A DNA stretch of 64,000 bases from Hymenobacter montanus (GTDB taxonomy: Bacteria; Bacteroidota; Bacteroidia; Cytophagales; Hymenobacteraceae): assembly GCF_014699115.1 (NCBI RefSeq), contig NZ_JACXAD010000001.1, forward strand, positions 372,001 to 436,000, read 5' to 3'. The notes below the pieces were generated by a model that worked only from the letters and a program-made list of their open reading frames with translations, was not told where the DNA came from and ran no database searches. Positions 26,028 to 33,546 of this stretch are shown here, one piece after another. Both the position numbers and the translations under genes were made by a program. Position 1 is the stretch's first letter, and every line of letters starts with the position of its first letter.

Positions 26028-26410
26028 CCTCGGTTAAAAGTTTGGTACAAAGGTTAATTGTGGAGCTTGTCAACCGCCACTTTTCTATACGAGAATAGAT
26101 ATTGACAGTGAGTTCGCACAGCAAAAAAGCTGATTTAGTGCATTCAGACGGCCATTTTCGGAGTTAAAGTACAGTTTTCCTGTCGTACAGGCAGGGTTCA
26201 TTGTAGTTCGATTGCTGAACAAGGTATCTGAACCAATTTGGTGCGTTTCCTGCCCAGGTTGCTCGGTACTGGCCTTTGAAGTATCGTACAGTTATAGGGA
26301 GATTTCACTGAACAAACGGCCCTAACAAGCCCTAGATGCGGGTTTTTAACATATAGGTGCCTCGTTTGGAAGTGACCCGCTTAACTTCTGTACCAAACTT
26401 TTAACCGAGG
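26028..26410. mobile_element. MITE-like element, copy 2 (383 bp)
   Basis: Same element and orientation as copy 1, with a perfect 20-bp terminal inverted repeat (CCTCGGTTAAAAGTTTGGTA). It differs from copy 1 at only a few positions, visible near the right end. It sits in the relaxase gene; the sequence to its right shows no relaxase, so a deletion followed insertion. Confidence 0.92.
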
Positions 26411-26425
26411 TCAGGACTGCTGCCG

Positions 26426-26490
26426 TGACAGCTGCTGGCCCCTGATGGTACGAAGATAACCTCACATCATCAGGGGCCGACAGTTGTCGT
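26426..26490. terminator. Hairpin downstream of the small secreted-protein gene
   Basis: Inverted repeat around GGCCCCTGATG and CATCAGGGGCC, with further partial pairing of GACAGCTGC and GACAGTTGTC outside. Positioned to end the leftward gene that follows. Confidence 0.5.
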
Positions 26491-26527
26491 AAAGCCTAAG
26501 TACTAGCGGCAACGTTCTCGGGTGCGG

Positions 26528-27013
26528 CTAGTGGGCGGCCGAGGCAACCATTTCTGAGGCTAGGGCTGGCGTTAGCTCGCTGACCAGGATGGGAGCTTTA
26601 GGCTGGCTTGGCACCTGCACGGTGTAGCGGTAGCGCTCACGCCCTATGCGTAGCAGGACGGCATAGTGTCCGGCGGGCATCCCGTTAAAGTTTAGTTGGC
26701 TGCCGTAAGACGACTGGTGATTCACTTCATCCACCAGGCAGGTGTATTGAGGTTGGGACAAGGAGAGAACCTGCATTTGCAGCCGCTGCTGCGTGGGGTT
26801 CTCGATGGTCAGGTACAAGCTGTGAGCGTTGCCCTGCTTCGCTTTTACCGACGGACCTTCCTGGGCCAGGGCTGAGCCGATACTGCCGATCAAAACTAGG
26901 CCGCTGAGCAGCGCGGCCCGCAGATATGGCTTTAAGGTAAGAATTTGAGTACGGGTCGTAGCAGTTGCAACGGCCATCGACTGAGCGGAACGGAGGAGGA
27001 TTGAGCGGTTCAT
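26528..27013 (-). CDS. Secreted protein of unknown function
   Basis: 161 residues. A long N-terminal region with a signal sequence (AALLSGLVLIGSIGSALAQ, cleavage near residue 50), then about 110 residues of predicted beta structure (SLYLTIENPTQQRLQMQVLSLSQPQ, GMPAGHYAVLLRIGRERYRYTVQV), like a small Ig-like or DUF3244-type domain of Bacteroidota. Start chosen at the ATG after a -7 element; an internal ATG (MAVATATT) is an alternative. No clear partner gene. Confidence 0.75.
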   Translation of the reverse strand: MNRSILLRSAQSMAVATATTRTQILTLKPYLRAALLSGLVLIGSIGSALAQEGPSVKAKQGNAHSLYLTIENPTQQRLQMQVLSLSQPQYTCLVDEVNHQSSYGSQLNFNGMPAGHYAVLLRIGRERYRYTVQVPSQPKAPILVSELTPALASEMVASAAH

Positions 27014-27608
27014 GAGTACAGAGAAAAAAGTGAAATGAAAAAATGAGAGGTCCCTTTTGGTTATAGTACTGGGTCAGGAACAGTACAAATGTATGGTAGG
27101 TACTTTGTAAAGCAAGGTACTGTTTCAAAAACTCTACACGTTCCGACAATCAATCTGTATTACTTACTGATTATCAGCGATAAAATTTTTCTGGAAAATT
27201 TGTCGGATGAGTTATAATTCGCCTTTCCTAAGCTAACCGGCTCCCAGCTTGGCTTAAAAGAGACCGTCGTTCCAGCGAGCCGGCTGAGAACATCAACTGA
27301 CGTTTGCGAGAGAGGCCGCGGTGGGAGAGCATCATTCGTACAGCGAAAAGATTAATAGGCGCTTTCAAGAGTGGGTACCGACGATAAGAGAGAACGTTAC
27401 AGCCTCCCGCATTTTTTTTAAAGAGAGCCCTGGAGCTTATAAAGCCAGACCGGGGTGAACTGGGTAAGACGAGCATGCCCCCGAAAAAGCGTAGCACGGC
27501 CGAGCGAGATAGTAGCGGTGCAACCAAGACGCGCCCGCACCGGTCAGGCGCTCAGAGAGTGGCCTTGGGTGGCCACAACTCTATTTTACAACCTTACTCC
27601 TTTGTATC
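27014..27608. other. Intergenic region between secreted protein and serpin genes
   Basis: It holds a minus-strand -7 element (TACATTTG, 27086-27093) for the leftward secreted-protein gene. No gene or RNA was recognised in the rest; the serpin promoter is not clear. Confidence 0.4.
27086..27093 (-). promoter_or_regulatory. -7 promoter element of the secreted-protein gene
   Basis: Minus-strand TACATTTG, fitting TAnnTTTG, 72 bases before the start. Confidence 0.5.
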
Positions 27609-28844
27609 ATGCTCACTTCTTCTTCCAAGCTGTTCCTGCCCAGTTTATTGGCCGGGGCACTGCTGTTCACGGCCTGCCAAAAAAATGGCGCCACGCCCGA
27701 CCAACCGCCGTACGTGCACCAGCTGAGCGACGCGGAGAGGAGTACCGTAGCCAACGCCAACGACTTTGCGTTTCGAGCCTTCGGTACGCTGCGCGGCGCG
27801 GCACCGGCCGATAACCTGTGCATCTCGCCGCTGAGTATTTCGGCGGCCCTCACCATGGCCTACAACGGCGCCGACGGCACCACCAAGACCGCCATGAAAC
27901 AAGCCCTGGGCTTTCAGCCGCAGACCGACTCCGAAATCAACGAGTCGTTTCGTTCGTTGTTCAGCTGGCTGGGCAGCCTGGACCCAAACGTGACCTTTAC
28001 TACTGGCAACTCCATCTGGTACGGGCAGCAGTACCAACTGCAAACGCCGTTCGTGCAGCAAAACCAGACCTATTTCGGCGCCACGGTGCGGGGGGTAGAT
28101 TTCCGTTCGTCCGCCACCAAGGACGTTATCAATAATTGGGTGAATACCCAAACCGGCGGCAAGATCCCGACCATTGTGGAGGCGACCAAGCCCGATGATG
28201 TGATGTACCTGATCAATGCGCTGTACTTCAAAGGCACCTGGGCCTACCGCTTCGATCCGCAGAGTACCCAGCCCGGACCATTCTACCGGGAGAATGGGAG
28301 CCCCATCACCAAGAACTTCATGAGCCTGACCAGGGGCCGGTACCGGCGCTACGCCGATGGCCAGAAGCTAATAGTGGACCTGCCCTATGGCAACCAGCAT
28401 TTTAGCATGACGCTGGTGGTGCCGCAGGGCCGAAGCACTCTCGCCGACGTCGCTGGCCGTCTTACGCGCTCCCAGCTCGATACCTGCCTGGCCGCAGCCA
28501 ACGTGACCTCTCTCGAACTGCGCCTACCCAAATTCCGGCTCGAGTACGCGCAGAAGCTCAACGATGCCCTCGCCCAGTTGGGTATGGGCGTAGCCTTTAC
28601 GGACCAGGCCAATTTTGGTCGTATGCTGGCTGGTAGGACCATCAACTTGCAAATCAGCGAGGTTCAGCACAAAACGTTTCTGGAAGTGAACGAGGAAGGC
28701 ACCGAGGCGGCGGCCGCGACCTCGGTTGGCGTCACGGTCACTAGTATACCCGAGGTAGTGCTGGTGAATCGGCCCTTCCTGTTCCTCATTCGGGAGAAGT
28801 CGTCGAATGCCATTCTGTTTATCGGGCAGATAATGAACCCTTAG
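27609..28844 (+). CDS. Serpin-family protease inhibitor lipoprotein
   Basis: 411 residues. Lipoprotein signal with Cys23 (LLFTAC), then a full serpin fold: NLCISPLSISAALTMAYNGADGTT, NSIWYG, VMYLINALYFKGTWAYRFD and VNRPFLFLIRE. The hinge EEGTEAAAAT (residues 362-371) has the small residues needed for loop insertion, so it is probably inhibitory. By standard numbering the scissile bond is Thr378-Ser379, in a Val/Thr-rich loop, suggesting elastase-like or other small-residue targets. Surface or periplasmic location would protect envelope proteins. Lone gene followed by strong hairpins. Confidence 0.95.
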   Translation: MLTSSSKLFLPSLLAGALLFTACQKNGATPDQPPYVHQLSDAERSTVANANDFAFRAFGTLRGAAPADNLCISPLSISAALTMAYNGADGTTKTAMKQALGFQPQTDSEINESFRSLFSWLGSLDPNVTFTTGNSIWYGQQYQLQTPFVQQNQTYFGATVRGVDFRSSATKDVINNWVNTQTGGKIPTIVEATKPDDVMYLINALYFKGTWAYRFDPQSTQPGPFYRENGSPITKNFMSLTRGRYRRYADGQKLIVDLPYGNQHFSMTLVVPQGRSTLADVAGRLTRSQLDTCLAAANVTSLELRLPKFRLEYAQKLNDALAQLGMGVAFTDQANFGRMLAGRTINLQISEVQHKTFLEVNEEGTEAAAATSVGVTVTSIPEVVLVNRPFLFLIREKSSNAILFIGQIMNP

Positions 28845-28872
28845 TGGGGAGCCGTGCGGGAACTCCCCACGG

Positions 28873-28905
28873 GGTGGCCGCCCGGGCCGCGAAAGCCCGG
28901 GCGGC
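28873..28905. terminator. GC-rich hairpin after the serpin gene
   Basis: GGCCGCCCGGGC and GCCCGGGCGGCC pair around a seven-base loop. It is preceded by another small hairpin (GTGGGGAG...CTCCCCAC). No T-run follows, so termination is likely but unproven. Confidence 0.5.
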
Positions 28906-28977
28906 CCCAAGCGCAACCATACGGCGTGGGGCTGAGTAGGGATAAGTATTTCCGCTACCCCAAACTCTCTCCGCACC

Positions 28978-29337
28978 ATGGCAGCCTCTTCCGACTCGGG
29001 CAACATCTACGCTTCCTTCCAGCACGACGTCAACATGACGGCTTCGGAACTAGAAAAATGGCTTAAAACCGACGAGTCTAAGTCGGTGGGCCAGGATAGT
29101 AGCGACGGCAGTAGCATTGGCCACCACTCGGGCGAACGCATTGTCAGCATCCTGCACAAGTCCAAAGCCGACCTCACGCCCGACGACGAGGCCCACATGC
29201 ACAAGGTACACAGCTACGTGAGTCGCCACTCGGCCCAAGGTCCTCACCACGCCGCCGACGTGGAAACCTCCCGCTGGCGCTACTCCCTCATGAACTGGGG
29301 CCACGACCCACTGAAGAAGAGTAAACAAGGCCAGTAA
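28978..29337 (+). CDS. DUF3140 domain protein
   Basis: 119 residues. Family marks: DVNMTASELEKWLKTDESKSVGQ, SIGHHSGERIVSIL, DLTPDDEAHMHKVHSYVSRH and the SRWRYSLMNWGHDP ending. Small soluble proteins of unknown role found in many soil bacteria. A long bidirectional hairpin follows. Confidence 0.85.
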   Translation: MAASSDSGNIYASFQHDVNMTASELEKWLKTDESKSVGQDSSDGSSIGHHSGERIVSILHKSKADLTPDDEAHMHKVHSYVSRHSAQGPHHAADVETSRWRYSLMNWGHDPLKKSKQGQ

Positions 29338-29422
29338 TTGCCCAGCCCGACCGGTGCCTCGCCCCCACCCCTCTCCGTAAGAGGAGGCAGCGGCCGGTTA
29401 CTATAGTAAGAGCTGAGAAAAA

Positions 29423-29477
29423 AGCCAATCAATAAAAAGCCCCGTCAGCAGCTGACGGGGCTTTTTATTGATTGGCT
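29423..29477. terminator. Long perfect bidirectional terminator
   Basis: Perfect 27-base arms around one base. The inner GCCCCGTCAGC/GCTGACGGGGC stem has A-run and T-run flanks, serving both the DUF3140 gene and the convergent barrel gene. Confidence 0.9.
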
Positions 29478-29509
29478 GGAGCCGGAATCAGCATCCGGCG
29501 CAAAAGCAG

Positions 29510-30103
29510 CTAGAAGGTGTAGCGCAGGCTTATCGCGGCGTCGTTGTAAAACCCGGTATAACCATTGAAGACCTCGAAAAACGGCTTGTAGTCGACGCCC
29601 ACCACGAAGGGCAAATCCTGGAGCTTGTACTCTAAGCCCAGAATCAAGTCGGCACCAAACGCGATGTAAGTAGCCTCGTCGTAGCGGTAATCGCCCCGAA
29701 CCAAATAGATGTCGCCTTTGCGACCTTTGTAGTAGTAGCGGTCGTCGGCGAAGTAGTAGCGCCCCTGGTAGGCCCCGGCGTGAAAGCCCGCCCCGTAGTA
29801 AAACTGCAGCCCTTTCGCGTCGGCGATGCTTTTATGCTTTTCGCCCAGAATGGTGAGGCGGGCCCCGTGAGCTTTGTACTCTGTCGTGATCAATGCTTCA
29901 ATAGCAATCCCGTTTTTACCGCTCAGAAAATGCTTGAGGGTAAGCCCCGAAGAGTAGCCACCGCCGCGTAGGCCGAGGCCCGTGTTATAGCCGGAATTGC
30001 TACTGCCACCTCCGGAGCTGCTTTTCTTTTTGGATTGGGCCTGAGCCCCTAGACCGGATAATAATAAAAATAGAAAAAATAAGGTAAACTGTAACTCTCT
30101 CAT
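29510..30103 (-). CDS. Outer-membrane beta-barrel protein
   Basis: 197 residues from the ATG that starts a signal peptide (FTLFFLFLLLSGLGAQAQ). A Ser/Gly/Lys linker is followed by paired beta strands ending in an aromatic C-terminal strand (AISLRYTF), as in small 8-stranded barrels. The pattern YGAGFHAGAY...LGLEYKLQDLPFVVGVDYKPFFE resembles the barrel gene at 54.0 kb, so the two are probably paralogues. Function unknown. A -7 element lies 34 bases upstream. Confidence 0.8.
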   Translation of the reverse strand: MRELQFTLFFLFLLLSGLGAQAQSKKKSSSGGGSSNSGYNTGLGLRGGGYSSGLTLKHFLSGKNGIAIEALITTEYKAHGARLTILGEKHKSIADAKGLQFYYGAGFHAGAYQGRYYFADDRYYYKGRKGDIYLVRGDYRYDEATYIAFGADLILGLEYKLQDLPFVVGVDYKPFFEVFNGYTGFYNDAAISLRYTF

Positions 30104-30136
30104 ATGGTAGCTAATCGGAATAACTGATAATTTGAA

Positions 30137-30144
30137 CAAAACTA
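30137..30144 (-). promoter_or_regulatory. -7 promoter element of the barrel gene
   Basis: Minus-strand TAGTTTTG, fitting TAnnTTTG, 34 bases before the start; this supports the short start. Confidence 0.5.
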
Positions 30145-30173
30145 AGCAATCAGCCGCAGACTTTTCGCATAGT

Positions 30174-30851
30174 CTACCCTCGCGCCGCGATTTTATTGGA
30201 TAGATGAACGTGGGCGCCAGCCCCTTCTTCCTCGGCGGCGCGCAGCATGGCTGCGGCCACGGTAGCGGCATCTACCGCCCGGTATTGCCGCAAGGGCCCG
30301 CGCATCAATGGCCGCAACACCCGTAGCGCTACCGCCGCGACGCGCTCACCCAAGCGGAGCTGCGCGCGCTGGCCTAGCAGCAGTGAGGGGCGGAAAATAT
30401 GAATGGCCCGAAACGGCAACGAGCGCACGGCCGCCTCCATTTCGCCCTTCACCCGGCTGTAGTACACCCGCGACTCGGCATCAGCTCCCAGGCTCGACAC
30501 CACCAGGAACTGGGCGGCGAAATTACTGGCCGTTAGCGCCGCCAAAGCCACCACGTACAGGAAATCGACCCGGTAAAACGCTTCCCTAGAGCCCGCCTGC
30601 CGCATGGTAGTGCCCAGGCAGCAAAACACATCGTCGGCGATGAGCCGCAGGCGCACATCTTCCAGTCGGTCGAGCTCCGTCACCACCTGCGTCAGCTTGG
30701 GGTGCAGCAGCGGCACGGGTCGGCGCCCCACCACGATTACCTTGGCGTAGCGCTCCGAGGCGAGTAGCTGCGGCAGCAAGTGCGAGCCGATGAGGCCACT
30801 AGCCCCGGCGAGTAAAGCAGTTTTGGGTACGGAGGGAGTTGCTCGTTCCAC
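30174..30851 (-). CDS. NAD(P)-binding oxidoreductase, HTATIP2/TIP30-like
   Basis: 225 residues from a GTG start that overlaps the upstream stop by one base (TAGTG). Atypical short-chain fold: ALLAGASGLIGSHLLPQLL as the nucleotide loop, DDVFCCLGTTMRQAGSREAFYRVD, FLVVSSLGADAESRVYYSRVKGEME (active-site Ser, Tyr and Lys) and HIFRPSLLLG. Such proteins bind NADPH; substrates are usually unknown. The overlap shows co-translation with the CvfB-like gene. Confidence 0.88.
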   Translation of the reverse strand: MERATPSVPKTALLAGASGLIGSHLLPQLLASERYAKVIVVGRRPVPLLHPKLTQVVTELDRLEDVRLRLIADDVFCCLGTTMRQAGSREAFYRVDFLYVVALAALTASNFAAQFLVVSSLGADAESRVYYSRVKGEMEAAVRSLPFRAIHIFRPSLLLGQRAQLRLGERVAAVALRVLRPLMRGPLRQYRAVDAATVAAAMLRAAEEEGAGAHVHLSNKIAARG

Positions 30852-31678
30852 TACTTCAGCACCGTTGCTTCGGGCTCCAACAGCACCAGTCCTTCCCGAA
30901 ACAGGGCTCCCAGGGCTTTCTTAAATACTTTTTTGCTCATGCCCACCCGGCGGTATACGTCTTCGGCCAGGCTCTTGTCGCCGAGCGGCAGGCGCCCGCC
31001 CGGAGCGGCGCGCAGGGCCGCCAACAGGGTGCTGGTAGCCGATTCCACCTCGCCGTAACCTTCGCGCTGCAGGCGTACATCGAGCTTGCCGTCGGGGCGC
31101 ACCTGGCGCAGAAAGCCGGGCAGCGCCTCACCCAGGCGCAGGGGCCGGAATACTTCGTTGTGAAACAGCAATCCCTGGTGCGTGCCGTTCACGATAACGG
31201 GGTAGCCCAGCTCGGTTTCATCGGCCACGAGCAAGCGCACCGCGTCGCCGGGCTGCCCCGGGAAAGGCTCGTTGCTCAGGAACTGCTTCCACTTGGCCGA
31301 GGCCACCAGCCGGTCACTTTCCTCGTCGAGGTACACGTACACCAGCACTCGCTCGCCCACGCGCAAGTCGCGGCGCTGGTTGCGGTAAGGCAAGAGCAGG
31401 TCTTTCTCCAGCCCCCATTCCAGAAAGGCGCCGGCGGGTCCGTGGTCTTTCACGGCGAGGGCAGCGAAAGAATTGACCAGGGCCAGTGGCCGCAGGGTGG
31501 TGGCAATAAGCCGGTCTTCGGAGTCGCGGTACACGAACACGCGCAGCACGTCGCCTACGCGGGTACCGACGGGCACGTATTTTTCGGGCAGCAGCAAGTC
31601 GCCGTCGTCGGAAGTGAGGTAGAGGCCGATGCTGGTTTCGCGGGCCACTTCGAGGTCGTTATAATCGCCGAGGATCAT
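30851..31678 (-). CDS. CvfB-like S1 RNA-binding protein
   Basis: 275 residues. N-terminal S1-like OB folds (IGLYLTSDDGDLLLPEKYVPVGTRVGDVLRVFVYRDSEDRLIATT and later LGYPVIVNGTHQGLLFHNEVF), then a C-terminal winged helix (DKSLAEDVYRRVGMSKKVFKKALGALFREGLVLLE). This is the order seen in CvfB/YitL proteins, which bind RNA and influence virulence or stress genes in Firmicutes. First gene of a two-gene operon with the NAD-binding protein. Confidence 0.92.
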   Translation of the reverse strand: MILGDYNDLEVARETSIGLYLTSDDGDLLLPEKYVPVGTRVGDVLRVFVYRDSEDRLIATTLRPLALVNSFAALAVKDHGPAGAFLEWGLEKDLLLPYRNQRRDLRVGERVLVYVYLDEESDRLVASAKWKQFLSNEPFPGQPGDAVRLLVADETELGYPVIVNGTHQGLLFHNEVFRPLRLGEALPGFLRQVRPDGKLDVRLQREGYGEVESATSTLLAALRAAPGGRLPLGDKSLAEDVYRRVGMSKKVFKKALGALFREGLVLLEPEATVLK

Positions 31679-32340
31679 AGTGGGGAGAATGGATGACGGA
31701 GAGCGGGCAAAGGTCGGTCGAAAATGTGAGGCCCTTGGTTACTGCCCCCCCCGTGGCAAGGCATCCCCCTTTATTCGGATACAGAGAGTTTTTGGTTGGG
31801 TCTGCGCCCTGGTTCCTGGCAGCTGGTTGAGCAGCTTTGCTAGCAATTCTTAAACAGTCGAACGAAGAAGGTCCTGCCCTTTGTCAGCCTGTTTTTAATT
31901 TACTCAAACAGCCTCTACGGAGTGCAGTGATGTTTGCGTGTTGCTCAAGAACTATTACTCCAAAGCAATTCGCAAAAAGGGCCTTCGGTTCCCCTTGTCG
32001 AGGAATCGAAGGCCCTTTTTGAGGAAAAAACTATTCTCATTATCCCGCTAGCTGGGGGATAGCATAAATAATGAGATTGTTCACGAGTGCACCATTAAAG
32101 CAGCCCCACACCTGCCCACGGGCCCCGCCAGCAGTCGGGGGCTGCCCCAAACCAACGGGGCCGAAGGACTTGCAGGGTTAGGACTCTCGCTTCTTACTAG
32201 CAGTGCCAGTACCTGCTGATCAGGTTGCACACCCGCCGGAACTCAGCCGACCCTAAGTGTTTAGGATCGGGAGTTTGCCAGTTGCGGCGCTCGTGAACAG
32301 CGACTAACAGGCATCGCCGCAGCCTATACAAGCAACGTAA
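31679..32340. other. Intergenic region with terminator hairpin
   Basis: No credible gene. It contains a strong hairpin (listed separately) and, just after it, a second AT-containing inverted repeat (TCTCATTATCCC near 32034 with GGGATAG...ATAATGAGA to 32076). The rest is featureless. Confidence 0.4.
31974..32020. terminator. Bidirectional hairpin terminator
   Basis: AAAAAGGGCCTTCG and its exact reverse complement pair around 19 bases that partly pair too. It lies about 320 bases beyond the end of the leftward aquaporin gene. Confidence 0.75.
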
Positions 32341-33021
32341 TCACGAACAGGCCGACGAAGCGGGGGAAGTCGAGGACTGCAACAGGCGGTTGACGACTAC
32401 CGCCAGCAAGGCCCCCGCCACTGGCCCCACCATGTATACCCAGACCGTGCTCAGGTGCCCGCTCAGCAAGGCCGGCGCTAACGAGCGGGCCGGGTTCATC
32501 GACCCTCCGGTGAGAGGCCCACCCACCAGGGCATCTAGGCCCACCGTGGCCCCAATGGCAACGCCCGCCAGTAGCCCTTCTTCCTTCGAGCCCGCCGTGA
32601 CGCGCAAAATCACGAACATCAGCCAGAAGGTGAGGATGACTTCGATGCCCAGCGCTTGGCTCGGGCTATGAGCCGGGAGCGTGGCTCCCAGGGTCGAGTC
32701 TCCGGTGGCTAGCAAGCTCACTAGCCCGCTGCCAGCCAGGGCCCCGGCGAACTGGGCCCCCAGGTAAGGCAGCACCCGCTGGCCGGGAAAGCGCCCCGCG
32801 GCCCAAAAGGCTAGGGTTACGGCCGGGTTTATGTGGGCGCCGCTTACGGACCCCACGCTCTGAATCACAATAATAATTACCAGCCCGAAGGCCGCGGCCA
32901 CGCCACCGTGGCCCAAGGCGTGGGTCTGCTCGTTCACCACGGCCGCGCCGGTGCCGAAGGCCACCAGCATGGCCGTGCCTAAGGCTTCGGCCACCAGGCA
33001 GGGACGGAGTTGCTGCTTCAT
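32341..33021 (-). CDS. Aquaporin (MIP family)
   Basis: 226 residues, six membrane helices and two half-helices with NPA motifs at 65-67 and 176-178 (the latter followed by the selectivity Arg179, GGSMNPARS). It is shorter than glycerol facilitators and lacks their long loop, so a water or small-neutral-solute channel of the AqpZ type is more likely. The start codon overlaps the stop of an upstream small frame (ATGA). Confidence 0.92.
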   Translation of the reverse strand: MKQQLRPCLVAEALGTAMLVAFGTGAAVVNEQTHALGHGGVAAAFGLVIIIVIQSVGSVSGAHINPAVTLAFWAAGRFPGQRVLPYLGAQFAGALAGSGLVSLLATGDSTLGATLPAHSPSQALGIEVILTFWLMFVILRVTAGSKEEGLLAGVAIGATVGLDALVGGPLTGGSMNPARSLAPALLSGHLSTVWVYMVGPVAGALLAVVVNRLLQSSTSPASSACS

Positions 33022-33320
33022 AAGGCAAGGGGGGCTAGGCCCACTACGGTACTACGCACTTTGCCACGCCACGCACTCAATTCGACCCGGCCCGCATACC
33101 CGCGCCCTCCCGAAACGAGCGACCGGGCCGCCCAACCCAACCCCGCAGCAGGGGCTGTCTGGCTCAGGGCCACCCGCGGGCTCCCCAGCAAATGACTGAC
33201 ATCCCACTCCGACCAGTTGGGTCGCTCGGTGGTGAAATTGATATGGCGAGGAGCGAGACCCTCGGCATAGATGGCGCACCCGGCGGGCCAGTGCACGGCC
33301 GTCCTTTGCAGCATAATCAT
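33018..33320 (-). CDS. Hypothetical protein overlapping aquaporin start
   Basis: 100 residues, not recognised. Wobble positions are strongly GC-rich, as in the real genes nearby, and its stop overlaps the aquaporin start in an ATGA junction, the usual sign of coupling. The protein has no signal peptide and no clear domain (AVHWPAGCAIYAEGLAPRHINFTTERPNW near the start). It may be a gene or a chance open frame. Confidence 0.35.
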   Translation of the reverse strand: MIMLQRTAVHWPAGCAIYAEGLAPRHINFTTERPNWSEWDVSHLLGSPRVALSQTAPAAGLGWAARSLVSGGRGYAGRVELSAWRGKVRSTVVGLAPLAL

Positions 33321-33546
33321 AGGCTGAACAGTTAAGGTTAGAGCCGTATTATACAATTAAATAATAAATAAGTTGCATAGTGAGCAAGAAAACGGTATTA
33401 TTCGGGTGGCCTTATTTCAGCAGCCCATTTACCTGGCCTGGCAGCAGTGGCCGTTCGGCGAGCTAGCCGGTGCCAGGGTAGCTGGCACAATGGCTTGAAG
33501 AAGACGGCCGCTCTACGCCTCATTCTTACCACCCGCCCCAATCAGC

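Noticed and set aside
25648..26124. Intact 158-residue relaxase gene
   Set aside because: Its first 33 residues come from MITE DNA and its end from resolvase DNA in the wrong frame; it is a remnant.
31837..32022. 61-residue open frame after the CvfB-like gene region
   Set aside because: It runs through a strong terminator hairpin and has no domain.
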